A stretch of 64,000 nucleotides of DNA from Pseudonocardia sp. DSM 110487. Lineage in GTDB: Bacteria; Actinomycetota; Actinomycetes; Mycobacteriales; Pseudonocardiaceae. The notes below the pieces were generated by a model. It ran no database searches. It had not been told where the DNA came from and was given only the letters and a program-made list of their open reading frames with translations. Location of the stretch: assembly GCF_019468565.1 (NCBI RefSeq), contig NZ_CP080521.1, positions 1,984,001 to 2,048,000 of the forward strand. Reading direction: 5' to 3'. The stretch's first letter is position 1; every line of letters starts with the position of its first letter. Positions 40,696 to 49,136 of the stretch are shown here, in pieces. A program made the translations under genes and the position numbers.

Positions 40696-41649
40696 CTAGG
40701 TGTAGGCCGTGCGGAACCGGTCCCGGTAGTCGGACGGGGCGATGCCGACGATGCGGTGGAATGCCCGCCGGAGCGTCTCGCCGGTTCCGAACCCGTAGTG
40801 GCGCGCGATGCTCTCGACCGGGTCGTCACGCTCGGCGAGCGCGCGTTGTGCCGCTTCGATGCGGGCGCGCTCGACGTACACGGCGGGCGGCACGCCGATC
40901 TCCTTGGTGAACCGGCGTTGCAGGTGCCGTGGGGAGAGCCCGGCGATGGACGCCAGGTCGGCGATGCTGTGGCGGCTGCCGGGATTGGCGTGGATCGTGT
41001 CCACGACCTTGCGGAGCACGTCGCCGTCGGCCGGTTGGGCCGACCACAGCGGCACGCTGAACTGCGACTGGTTGCCCGGCCTGCGGAGGTACAGGACGAG
41101 CTCGCGCGCGACGTCGAGCGCCGCATCGCGCCCGAGGTCGGCCTCGACGAGCGCCAGCGCGAGGTCCATCCCCGCCGTCACGCCCGCGGTGGTCCAGAAT
41201 CGGCCGTCGCGGATGAAGATCGGCTCGCAGTCGACCTCGATCGCGGGGTACTCGCGGGCCAACCTGCCCGCCTGCCTCCAGTGGGTGGTGACCCGGCGTC
41301 CGTCGAGCAGCCCGGCCTCGGCGAGCAGGAACGCCCCGCTGCACACCGAGGTCACGCGCGGGGCGCGAGCGGCCGCGGCGGAGATCCACGCGACGAGGTC
41401 ACGGTTTCGCCTTGCGGACTGGACTCCGCTTCCTCCCACGACGACGAGGGTGCCGGTGGTGGCGGGGTCGGTCTCGGCGATCCCGCGCTCGGCGAGCACT
41501 GGTAGCCCCGTGTTCGATCGAACCTGGCCGGCCGCCTCAGCGACGACCAGTAGGTCGTAGCCCGCCTTGCCGAACACCTCGTACGGTCCGGCCAGGTCCA
41601 GCGTCTGGTAGCCGTCGAAGATCACGAACGTGACAGCACTCGGTGCCAT
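40696..41649 (-). CDS. GlxA-type AraC family transcriptional regulator
   Basis: 317 aa. The N-terminal DJ-1/PfpI-like domain (residues ~1-180) contains VTFVIFDGYQTLDLAGPYEVF and the elbow motif TSVCSGAFLLAEAGLLDGR. The C-terminal AraC domain has two helix-turn-helices (SIADLASIAGLSPRHLQRRF and DDPVESIARHYGFGTGETLR). Probably an activator responding to a small molecule bound by the DJ-1 domain. The ATG at 41649 begins the family N terminus. It is divergent from a DJ-1/PfpI enzyme gene, a common pairing in which the regulator controls the enzyme. Confidence 0.92.
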   Translation of the reverse strand: MAPSAVTFVIFDGYQTLDLAGPYEVFGKAGYDLLVVAEAAGQVRSNTGLPVLAERGIAETDPATTGTLVVVGGSGVQSARRNRDLVAWISAAAARAPRVTSVCSGAFLLAEAGLLDGRRVTTHWRQAGRLAREYPAIEVDCEPIFIRDGRFWTTAGVTAGMDLALALVEADLGRDAALDVARELVLYLRRPGNQSQFSVPLWSAQPADGDVLRKVVDTIHANPGSRHSIADLASIAGLSPRHLQRRFTKEIGVPPAVYVERARIEAAQRALAERDDPVESIARHYGFGTGETLRRAFHRIVGIAPSDYRDRFRTAYT

Positions 41650-41772
41650 TCCACGGAGCGTGCCGTGATGACGCGTAGTCGTCCACGACCTGCTCCCCAC
41701 AGTTCGCGCCATGGCGCGATTCGTGTGCTGTGTGTCGTGGACGCGGCGGAGGCCGGTTCCCAGGGTTGACGG

Positions 41773-42366
41773 ATGGCTGTCAAGCAGATCGGAATCGTGT
41801 TGTTCGACGGCGTGGAGGAGCTCGATGCCGTCGGACCGTGGGAGGTGCTGGCGTGGTGGACCCACAAGCACCCCGAGGACGGGTACGCGGTGACGACGCT
41901 CGCCCCGAACGGCGGCACCGTGACGTGCGCGGGCAGGCTCCGCATCGAGGCGGAGCACGCGTTCGCCGACGCTCCGGCGCTCGACGTGCTGCTGCACCCG
42001 GGGGGACGCGGCACCCGGCCGCTGTGCCGGGACGAGCCCTACCTGGACTGGATCTGTGAGCAGAGCAGGACCACGTCGTTGATGACCAGCGTCTGCACCG
42101 GATCGCTCGTTTACGCGGCCGCAGGACTCCTGCGCGGGCGGCCGGCCACGACGTACTGGGCGGCGGTCGGCGAGCTGAAGCGGCTGGACGACACGATCGA
42201 CATCCGCGCCGACGACAGGTTCGTCGACGACGGCGACGTCGTCACCTCGTCCGGCGTCTCGGCCGGGATCGACATGTCGCTCCACCTCGTCGCGCGGCTG
42301 GCGGGCACCGAGCGGGCGCGGGAGACCCGCCGCGGCATCCAGTACGACCCCGAGCCGCCCGTCTAG
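41773..42366 (+). CDS. DJ-1/PfpI family protein (isonitrile hydratase-like)
   Basis: 197 aa. KQIGIVLFDGVEELDAVGPW is the usual opening of this branch, and TSVCTGSLVYAAAGLLRGR contains the nucleophile-elbow Cys108. PGGRGTRPL and the C-terminal SAGIDMSLHLVARL are also conserved. Members hydrate isonitriles, break down glyoxals or act as chaperones; the sequence does not decide. The TAG stop is the first end of the 168-bp palindrome at 42363. Divergent from the GlxA-type regulator. Confidence 0.87.
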   Translation: MAVKQIGIVLFDGVEELDAVGPWEVLAWWTHKHPEDGYAVTTLAPNGGTVTCAGRLRIEAEHAFADAPALDVLLHPGGRGTRPLCRDEPYLDWICEQSRTTSLMTSVCTGSLVYAAAGLLRGRPATTYWAAVGELKRLDDTIDIRADDRFVDDGDVVTSSGVSAGIDMSLHLVARLAGTERARETRRGIQYDPEPPV

Positions 42367-42530
42367 GAGCGCGCTGAAAAGCTCTGGCCTACTGCGCGGC
42401 GCCCAGGCGGCGCCCTCGCCGCGTTGGACGATCGCGCCGATGCAACAGCGGTATCGGCGCGATCGTCCGCTTGCGAGGACACCACCTGGACGCCGCTCGC
42501 TACGGCCAGAGCTCTTCAGCACCCTCCTAG
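42363..42530. repeat. 168-bp CTAG-ended imperfect palindrome
   Basis: CTAGGAGCGCGCTGAAAAGC at the left is mirrored by GCTCTTCAGCACCCTCCTAG at the right. The centre is a perfect 16-bp stem, GGACGATCGCGCCGAT (42426-42441) with ATCGGCGCGATCGTCC (42453-42468), around an 11-nt loop. It starts in the stop codon of the DJ-1 gene and ends 14 bp before the exporter start. Sequence unrelated to the palindrome at 12176 despite identical architecture. Confidence 0.87.
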
Positions 42531-42544
42531 GCGCGATCCGTGGG

Positions 42545-44320
42545 GTGCGCGTCGTCGACGCCATCCCACGGTCGCACGAGCCTGGAGACGTGGACACCGG
42601 ACTCTTCGCCCTACTCGCCCGCGGCCGCCGCGTGCGGCTCGCCGGTCTCGGTGCTCTCCTGGTCGTGAGCTCGGCGGCCCCGCTCGCCGGCCCGCAGCTG
42701 CTGCGCGCCTTCATCGACGAGGCCGTCGCGGGCCGGCCGCTGTCGCTGCTGGCGCTGATCGCCGCTTGCTACGTCGTGGTGTCGTTCGTCCAGCAGGGCC
42801 TCGGCGTCGCGGTGGCGCAGGTGAGCGGCCACCTGGCGTGGGGCGCCACGAACGACCTGCGGCACCGGGTCGCCCGGCACGTGCTCGGGCTGGACCTGTC
42901 GTTCCACGAACGGCGCTCGCCCGGCGAGCTGATCGAACGGGCGGACGGCGACATCACGGCGCTGGCGTCGTTCGTGTCGTCCTTCCTCGTGCAGGCGGTC
43001 GGCAGCGTCCTGACGCTGGTCGGCGTCCTGGTCGCCGTCCTCGTCGAGGACTGGCGGGTCGGGCTGGGCCTCGCCGGGTTCGCCGTGGTGGCCGGCGCGA
43101 CGATCGGACGGCTGCGGCGATCGACCGTTCCGACGGCCACCGAACGCCGGGCCGCACTGGCGGCGCTCTTCGGCGAGATCGAGGAGCGCCTCGGCGGTGC
43201 GGAGGATCTGCGTGCGAACGGTGGTGGCGGGTTCGCGGTGCGGCGGTTCCAATCCGCGCTCGGCCACCTCGTCCGCGTCTCCCGGCGGGCCTCGCTCGCC
43301 TCCCGGACCAACTGGATCGTCACCCTCGCCGTCTTCGCGGCGGGCGGGGTGCTGAGCCTGGTGGCCGGAACCGCGCTCCTGCATGCAGGCGCGATCACGG
43401 TGGGCACCGTGTACCTCCTGTTCCGGTACACCGACATGACTCGCGAGCCGCTGGAACGGATCTTCGAACAGCTCCCGAAGGTCCAGGAGGCGATCGCCGG
43501 GTACAGCCGCGTCGGGCAGCTGCTCGCCGAACGGCCCGCGGTGCCCGACGACGGCCGGTCGACGCTGCCCGCGGGCCCGTTGGCCGTCGTGCTGGACGGC
43601 GTCGGCTTCGCCTACCGGAAGGGGCATCCGGTTGTCGACGGGCTCTCGCTGACCGTCGAGCCCGGCACCGTCCTCGGGGTCGTGGGGCGAACGGGGAGCG
43701 GGAAGACGACCCTGTCGAGGCTGCTGCTGCGGCTGCTCGACCCCGACGAGGGCACGCTGCGCATCGCCGGAACCGACCTGCGTGACGTGCGTATCGAGGA
43801 ACTGTGCAGCCGGGTCGCCCTCGTCACGCAGGACGTTCAGCTCTTCGGGGCCTCGCTGCGGGACAACCTCACCGTGTTCGGAGCGCACGACGGCGGCGAC
43901 GCCGAGATGGTCGACCTCCTCGACGGGCTCGGGCTCGGCCACTGGTACCGGGCCCTGCCGTCGGGCCTCGACACCTTTCTCGGGCCCGGCGGGGCCGGGG
44001 TCTCGGCGGGGGAGGCGCAGCTGATCGCGTTCGCGCGCGTGTTCCTGCGCGACCCGGGACTGGTGGTCCTCGACGAAGCCACGTCGCGGCTGGATCCGGC
44101 GAGCGAGGCGCGCATCGAGCGGGCCGTCGACCGGCTGCTCGTCGGGCGGACCGCGATCCTGATCGCCCACCGGCTCGGGACCCTCGACCGCGCCGACCGG
44201 ATCCTGGTCCTGGAACGGGGCCGGGTCGTCGAGCACGGCGCGCGACGTGAGCTGGTCGACGATCCGGCATCCCGCTTCGCGGGGCTGCTCGCGATGACCT
44301 CGGGGAGCGGGTTGCGATGA
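42545..44320 (+). CDS. Heterodimeric ABC exporter, subunit 1 (catalytic Walker B)
   Basis: Fused membrane and ATPase half-transporter (about 591 aa from GTG 42545). Six helices span residues ~20-310. The ATPase has Walker A GRTGSGKTTLS, Q-loop VTQDVQLFGAS, Walker B LVVLDEATSRLDP with the catalytic Glu, and switch LIAHRLGT. The signature motif is degenerate: VSAGEAQL instead of LSGGQ. The start is uncertain: GTG 42545 lies just after the palindrome without a clear ribosome-binding site, and GTG 42590 is an alternative. It overlaps subunit 2 by ATGA. Substrate unknown. Confidence 0.85.
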   Translation: MRVVDAIPRSHEPGDVDTGLFALLARGRRVRLAGLGALLVVSSAAPLAGPQLLRAFIDEAVAGRPLSLLALIAACYVVVSFVQQGLGVAVAQVSGHLAWGATNDLRHRVARHVLGLDLSFHERRSPGELIERADGDITALASFVSSFLVQAVGSVLTLVGVLVAVLVEDWRVGLGLAGFAVVAGATIGRLRRSTVPTATERRAALAALFGEIEERLGGAEDLRANGGGGFAVRRFQSALGHLVRVSRRASLASRTNWIVTLAVFAAGGVLSLVAGTALLHAGAITVGTVYLLFRYTDMTREPLERIFEQLPKVQEAIAGYSRVGQLLAERPAVPDDGRSTLPAGPLAVVLDGVGFAYRKGHPVVDGLSLTVEPGTVLGVVGRTGSGKTTLSRLLLRLLDPDEGTLRIAGTDLRDVRIEELCSRVALVTQDVQLFGASLRDNLTVFGAHDGGDAEMVDLLDGLGLGHWYRALPSGLDTFLGPGGAGVSAGEAQLIAFARVFLRDPGLVVLDEATSRLDPASEARIERAVDRLLVGRTAILIAHRLGTLDRADRILVLERGRVVEHGARRELVDDPASRFAGLLAMTSGSGLR

Positions 44321-46134
44321 CCTCGACGTGGCGCCTTGCCGGTCACCTCGCCCGGTACCGCCCGTGGACCTTCCTGCTGTCGTTCGCGTTCTTCGCGGCG
44401 GCGAGCTCGTCGATGTTGCTGATCGGGTGGCTCCTGCAGCAGATCTTCGACGCGTTGACGGGCGGCCGGCCGGCCGGCGCCGGCGTCCACGGGCTCATCG
44501 CGGTGCTGGCCGCGGTGGAGCTCGCCCGCATCGCCGCCCACTGGGGCGGTGTGGTGCGGGTCTGCTACCTCGAACAACTGCGCGGGTTGCTGCGCCTCAA
44601 CATGCTGCGGGCCCAGATGGCGAGCGGCGGTTCCCGTCCCGGGACCCTGCCCGCATCGTCCGGCGAGGCCATCAGCCGCTTCCGGGACGACGTCGACGAC
44701 TTCGTCGGGTTCCTCGACATCGCGCTCTTCGTCGCGGGCGAGCTGCTGTTCGCCGCCGGGGCGGTCGCGGTGATGGTGACGATCGACCCCCTGATCGCGA
44801 TCTCCGTCGTGCTGCCACTGGAAACGGTCGTGTTCTCCACCCGGATGGCGAGCCGGCAGATCCGCAGGCGCCGCACAGCCCACCGGCGCGCGACGGCGGC
44901 GGCGACGGGCCTGCTCGGTGAGATGTTCGGCGCCGTGCTCGCGGTCAAAACCGCGCACGCGGGCGACCGGATCGTGAACCGTCTCGTCGAGCACAACGAA
45001 CGCCGCCGCCGTACCGGTCTGCGCGACCAGCTCGTCACGCAGCTGCTCGACACGTTCAGCCGCGTGACGGTCCACCTGAGCACCGGGCTGGTCCTGCTGC
45101 TGGCGATCCCCGCGATGCGCTCGGGCGGGTTCACCGTCGGCGACCTCGCGCTGTTCGCGAGCTACGTCGGGACGCTCGTGGCGATGCCGCGCTACACCGG
45201 CAAGCTGCTCGCGGGCCACCGGCAGGCGGGGGTCGCCGTCGAACGCATGGCCGCGCTCCTGCCGGCGACCTCGGCGGCCCCGCTGGTCACCCACCGGCCG
45301 CTGTTCGACGGTGAGCCGCCCGCCCCGACGCCCCTTCGGGCCGGCGGAGCGCTCCAGACCCTGGAGGTGCGGGGCCTGACCGCCGTGCACCCGGGCTCGG
45401 AGCGCGGGGTACGTGGGGTCGACATGACGCTGGTCCGGGGAGGTTTCACCGTCATCACTGGCCCGGCCGGTGCCGGCAAGACGACGTTGCTGCGTGCGCT
45501 GCTCGGGCTCATGCCCGTCCGAGGTGGTGTGGTCCGGTGGAACGGGGAGCCGGTCGAGGACCTGGCCGGTTTCCTCGTGCCGCCGCGGTGCGCCTACGTG
45601 CCGCAGGTGCCGCGGCTGTTCAGCGAGTCCCTGCGGGACAACCTGCTGCTCGGCATCGACGACGCCGACCTGGCGACGGCCGTGCACGACGCGGTGCTGG
45701 ACGATGACGTCGCCGCCATGCCGGACGGGCCGGCCACCGAGCTGGGCCGCCGCGGCGTGCGGCTGTCCGGCGGGCAGGTGCAGCGGGCCGCGATCGCGCG
45801 GGCACTGGTGCGCCGGCCGGAGCTGCTTGTCCTCGACGACGTCTCCAGCGCGCTGGACGTGCACACCGAACGGCAGCTGTGGGACAGGCTGCTCGCGGGC
45901 CGCGACCGCACGTTGCTCGTCGTCTCGAACCGGCCGGCGACGATCGGCCGGGCCGACCAGGTCATCCACCTCGCAGGTCGAGTAGCGCCGGCCCTCTCCT
46001 CCGGTGGTCGAGTAGCGCCGGCCCGCCAGGGCCGGCGCGTATCGAGACCACATGCCGGTCTCGGTGTTGGTGGTCTCGATACGGGCCGGCGCTGGGGCGC
46101 CGTCCCTACTCGACCACCGGGCATCTCGGCGTGA
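44317..46134 (+). CDS. Heterodimeric ABC exporter, subunit 2 (degenerate site; C terminus altered by a repeat)
   Basis: 605 aa half-transporter with six helices (~20-320) and an ATPase: Walker A GPAGAGKTT, signature LSGGQVQR, but Walker B LLVLDDVSSALD with Asp for the catalytic Glu, and VVSNRPAT with Asn for the switch His. So this subunit carries the non-catalytic site. The normal fold breaks off after ADQVIHLAGRV. The last ~50 residues (APALSSGGRVAPARQGRRVS and on) are encoded by a palindromic repeat at 45976-46118, replacing the usual end of the ATPase domain. It may still function, since the lost part lies beyond the switch region. Confidence 0.85.
   Translation: MTSTWRLAGHLARYRPWTFLLSFAFFAAASSSMLLIGWLLQQIFDALTGGRPAGAGVHGLIAVLAAVELARIAAHWGGVVRVCYLEQLRGLLRLNMLRAQMASGGSRPGTLPASSGEAISRFRDDVDDFVGFLDIALFVAGELLFAAGAVAVMVTIDPLIAISVVLPLETVVFSTRMASRQIRRRRTAHRRATAAATGLLGEMFGAVLAVKTAHAGDRIVNRLVEHNERRRRTGLRDQLVTQLLDTFSRVTVHLSTGLVLLLAIPAMRSGGFTVGDLALFASYVGTLVAMPRYTGKLLAGHRQAGVAVERMAALLPATSAAPLVTHRPLFDGEPPAPTPLRAGGALQTLEVRGLTAVHPGSERGVRGVDMTLVRGGFTVITGPAGAGKTTLLRALLGLMPVRGGVVRWNGEPVEDLAGFLVPPRCAYVPQVPRLFSESLRDNLLLGIDDADLATAVHDAVLDDDVAAMPDGPATELGRRGVRLSGGQVQRAAIARALVRRPELLVLDDVSSALDVHTERQLWDRLLAGRDRTLLVVSNRPATIGRADQVIHLAGRVAPALSSGGRVAPARQGRRVSRPHAGLGVGGLDTGRRWGAVPTRPPGISA
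45976..46118. repeat. Palindromic GGTCGAGTAG/GTCTCGATAC repeat in the exporter 3' end
   Basis: Arms 46003-46051 and 46070-46118: GGTGGTCGAGTAGCGCCGGC and GCGTATCGAGACCAC are mirrored by GTGGTCTCGATACGGGCCGG and CTACTCGACCACC. A partial extra copy (GGTCGAGTAGCGCCGGCC) lies at 45976. From memory this resembles a repeat common in actinobacterial intergenic DNA. Here it lies inside a reading frame and between convergent genes, where it could terminate both. Confidence 0.85.
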
Positions 46135-46776
46135 TCAGCGGTTCAGGTAGGCGAGCACGGCGAGGACCCTGCGGTGGCCGCCGTCGGACGGCGCCAGGTC
46201 GAGCTTGGTGAAGATGTTGCCGATGTGCTTGTGCACGGCGTTCTCGGTGACCACCAGCCGCCGGGCGATCGTGGTGTTGTCGTGCCCCTCCGCCATGAGG
46301 GCGAGCACCTCGCGCTCGCGCGGGCTGAGGCGTCCGATCGGCTCCCGACGGGGCCCGGCGAGGAGCTGGGCGACCACCTCCGGGTCGAGCGCGGTGCCAC
46401 CCCCTGCCACGCGGCGCAGGGCGTCGGTGAACTCGCCCACCCGGCTGACGCGGTCCTTGAGCAGGTAGCCAAGGCCACCGCCCGGATCCGCCAGCAGCTC
46501 CCGCGCGTACTCCCGCTCCACGTACTGCGACAGCACCAGCACCGGGAGGCCGGGATGTCTGCTGCGTGCGGCCAGTGCGGCGTGGATGCCCTCGTCGCGG
46601 AAGGACGGCGGCAACCGGACGTCCACGATGTTGACGTCGGGCCGGTGGGTGTCGACGGCATCGAGGAAGGCGGCGCCGTCCCCGGTAACGGCGGCGACCT
46701 CGAACCCCTTGCTGGCCAGCAGCAGCTCCAGTCCGCCTGCCAGCAGGACGTTGTCCTCGGCGATCACGACCCGCAC
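46135..46776 (-). CDS. NarL-family response regulator
   Basis: 213 aa. Receiver domain RVVIAEDNVLLAGGLELLL with acidic pair Glu7/Asp8 and phospho-acceptor Asp52 (NIVDVRLPPSF); the output domain is a LuxR-type helix-turn-helix (RLSPREREVLALMAEGHDNT, VTENAVHKHIGNIFTKL). The GTG at 46776 overlaps the 3' end of the kinase gene by 13 bp. Its stop directly abuts the stop of the ABC exporter (TGATCA). The exporter may be a target, by position only. Confidence 0.92.
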   Translation of the reverse strand: MRVVIAEDNVLLAGGLELLLASKGFEVAAVTGDGAAFLDAVDTHRPDVNIVDVRLPPSFRDEGIHAALAARSRHPGLPVLVLSQYVEREYARELLADPGGGLGYLLKDRVSRVGEFTDALRRVAGGGTALDPEVVAQLLAGPRREPIGRLSPREREVLALMAEGHDNTTIARRLVVTENAVHKHIGNIFTKLDLAPSDGGHRRVLAVLAYLNR

Positions 46777-47888
46777 GGCAGCTCCACCGTCACGACCGTC
46801 GGCCCGCCCGCCGGGCTGCTGATCCGCGCGCTGCCGTCCAGCGCGGCTGCACGGTGGCGGATCCCGGTGATCCCGGTGCCGCGGGTCTCGTCGGCGCCGC
46901 CTGCCCCGTCGTCGGTGACCTCCACGGTCAGCATCCCGCCGGTGCGGATCATGCGGACGGTGGCGCTGGTGGCGTGGGCGTGCCTGGCGGCGTTGGTGAG
47001 CGCCTCTGCGGCCACGAAGTAGGCGGCCGCCTCGACCGCGGCGGGGACCTCGCCCAGATCCCCGATCTCGACGGCGGTCGGCACTCCGGCGCCGGTGGCC
47101 AGTGCGGTCACGGCACCGGCGAGCCCGCGGTCGGCCAGTATCGGCGGGTACATCGTGCGGATCACGCCACGGAGCTCGGTCATGGCGTCCTCGGCCCCTT
47201 CGTGGGCCTCCTTCAGGAGCCGGGCGACGAGTTCCGGATCGTCGGTGAGGGACTCGCGGGCCACGCCGAGGCGCAGCGCGATGGCGACGAGCCGGGCCTG
47301 CGTGCCGTCGTGCAGGTCGCGCTCGATACGGCGCAGCTCGGCGCCGTGCGCGTCCAGCACGCCGGCGCGGGTCGTGGTCAGCACCTCGACCCGCTTGGCG
47401 AGCGCCGACGGGGAGAGCACCGCGAGGCACAGCCGGGCGTGCGCGCGGGCCAGCGGCGGAACCAACCAGCCGGTGAGACCCCCGAAGACGAGGACCTGCG
47501 CCGGCCCCAGTACCAGGGCGGCGCCCCAGCTCGTGACCGGGATCTCCAGCAGCAGCCGCAGCGGGTCGCCGTCCGGGAACAGCCACCACAGGGGCGTCGC
47601 GAACGCGCCGACCAGTACGTTCCCCACGCCGAAGACAGCGGCGCCGCCGACCGCGCCGCCGGCCGCGACGTGCACCGGCAGCCATGCGAGATCGCGCGGC
47701 AGGCCGGGACACGGGCCGATGGAGGTGCTGAGCAGCCTGCCCGCCCGCTCCTGGTGCCAGCCCGCCCAGCCGCGCGCAAGCACGGGGATGGCCAGTAGCG
47801 GCAGCGCGACCAGTGTCACCAGCGCCGATCCGAGGCCGGCCAGCAGATAGCCGGTGCCGCGCCACAGGTCGCTCCACCGTCTCGCCAC
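46764..47888 (-). CDS. Membrane sensor histidine kinase (HisKA_3, NarX/DesK-like)
   Basis: 374 aa partner of the NarL-type regulator. Three or four membrane segments (residues ~10-40, ~75-105, ~118-148) form a sensor with little extracytoplasmic sequence. The dimerisation motif RRIERDLHDGTQARL has phosphorylated His193. The ATPase domain has AAEALTNAARHAHAT, TDDGAGG and GTGITGIRHRAAAL. GTG start. The signal is unknown; the near absence of an outside domain suggests sensing within the membrane. Confidence 0.9.
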   Translation of the reverse strand: MARRWSDLWRGTGYLLAGLGSALVTLVALPLLAIPVLARGWAGWHQERAGRLLSTSIGPCPGLPRDLAWLPVHVAAGGAVGGAAVFGVGNVLVGAFATPLWWLFPDGDPLRLLLEIPVTSWGAALVLGPAQVLVFGGLTGWLVPPLARAHARLCLAVLSPSALAKRVEVLTTTRAGVLDAHGAELRRIERDLHDGTQARLVAIALRLGVARESLTDDPELVARLLKEAHEGAEDAMTELRGVIRTMYPPILADRGLAGAVTALATGAGVPTAVEIGDLGEVPAAVEAAAYFVAAEALTNAARHAHATSATVRMIRTGGMLTVEVTDDGAGGADETRGTGITGIRHRAAALDGSARISSPAGGPTVVTVELPCGS

Positions 47889-47999
47889 AACCCCGCAGTC
47901 TGGAGCAGCGGGAGCGGCCGGTCACTACAGCGGGCTGTACCACCGACCGGGCAGTGGACGGTATCGCCCCGGTCGCCGTGCCGCCCGACGCTCGTCGAC

Positions 48000-49136
48000 A
48001 TGAACATCTCATCGTGGGTGACGGCGATGCTGGTCGCCGCCATGACGGCCTGCGGCGTCGACCAGGACACCGATCAGCGGGCCGAGCTGCAGCGCGACGC
48101 CGACGCCATCCGCGACCTCGGCGTCACCGGCGTGCAAGCCCGGCTGATCATGGAGAACGGCGAGCACGTGGTCGTCACGAGCGGCGTCGCCGATACCGTC
48201 GGCAACGGGCCGGTCGACCCCGACGGGTACTTCCGGATCGGCAGCGACACGAAGCCGTTCGTGGCCACGGTGGCGCTGCAGCTGATGGGCGAAGGCAAGC
48301 TCGCCCTCGACGACACCGTGGAGGAGCACCTGCCGGGAGTGGTGTCCGGTAACGGCAACGACGGCAGCCTCATCACCATCCGGCACCTGCTGCAGCACAC
48401 CAGCGGCATTCACGACGACTACCCCGGTTTCGACACGCCCGAGCAGTACCGGGAAGGGCGGTTCGACCCCTACCCGCCGGGGGAGCTGGTGGCGCGTGCC
48501 ATGAGCCACCCTCCGGACTTCGTGCCCGGGACGCGCTGGGCCTACAGCAACACCGGTTACCTGCTGCTCGCGATGATCATCGAGCGGGTCACCGGTCGCC
48601 AGTGGCACGAGGAGGCCGACGCACGGATCGCGCGGCCGCTCGGCCTCGAGCACACGTTCTTCCCCGGCGACACGCCCGGTCTTCCCACCCCGCACGCCCG
48701 CGGTTACCAGCGGTTCGTGCCCGGCGGCGAGCTGGTGGACGTCACCGAGCTCATCGACTGGAACGCGTCGGGCGGTCTGATCTCCTCCACCGCCGACCTC
48801 AACCTGTTCTTCCGCGCTCTGCTGGACGGCACGCTGTTGGAGCCTGCGTTTCTGGCCGAGATGCAGCGGACGGTGCCGGTCGACGAGCAGGTGGAGCAGC
48901 TGTGGCCGGGCGGCCGCTACGGGCTGGGCCTGCGGATGCGGCCGCTGCCGTGCGGCGGTGTCTACTGGGGCCACGGCGGCGGCGGATCCGGGTACATGAC
49001 CGAGGACGGCATCACGTCGGACGGGCGGCGCGGCGTGGTCGTGTCCATGTCCAGCACGCTCTCGGATTCCTTCGAGAGCCTCGTCCGCCAGCAGCAGGCT
49101 GCCGACGCGCTGGTCGAACACGCCCTATGTGCTTGA
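48000..49136 (+). CDS. Serine beta-lactamase-like lipoprotein (class C / D-Ala-D-Ala carboxypeptidase type)
   Basis: 378 aa exported hydrolase. A short signal with lipobox MTAC gives lipidated Cys18. The serine triad of the beta-lactamase/EstB/carboxypeptidase fold is present: Ser82 and Lys85 in GSDTKPF, Tyr182 in AYSNTGY, and the third-motif equivalent GHGGGGSGY. LLQHTSGIHDDYPGF is the conserved segment after the helix. Likely a cell-wall peptide hydrolase or esterase; real beta-lactamase activity cannot be assumed. Its last 12 bp overlap the convergent kinase gene end. Confidence 0.87.
   Translation: MNISSWVTAMLVAAMTACGVDQDTDQRAELQRDADAIRDLGVTGVQARLIMENGEHVVVTSGVADTVGNGPVDPDGYFRIGSDTKPFVATVALQLMGEGKLALDDTVEEHLPGVVSGNGNDGSLITIRHLLQHTSGIHDDYPGFDTPEQYREGRFDPYPPGELVARAMSHPPDFVPGTRWAYSNTGYLLLAMIIERVTGRQWHEEADARIARPLGLEHTFFPGDTPGLPTPHARGYQRFVPGGELVDVTELIDWNASGGLISSTADLNLFFRALLDGTLLEPAFLAEMQRTVPVDEQVEQLWPGGRYGLGLRMRPLPCGGVYWGHGGGGSGYMTEDGITSDGRRGVVVSMSSTLSDSFESLVRQQQAADALVEHALCA

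Noticed and set aside
42440..42544. Upstream extension of exporter subunit 1
   Set aside because: The extra N terminus would be encoded by the right arm of the 168-bp palindrome; the family region starts later.
48000..49136. Antibiotic-resistance beta-lactamase
   Set aside because: The fold and Ser-Lys/Tyr motifs are shared with carboxypeptidases and esterases; resistance cannot be claimed from sequence.
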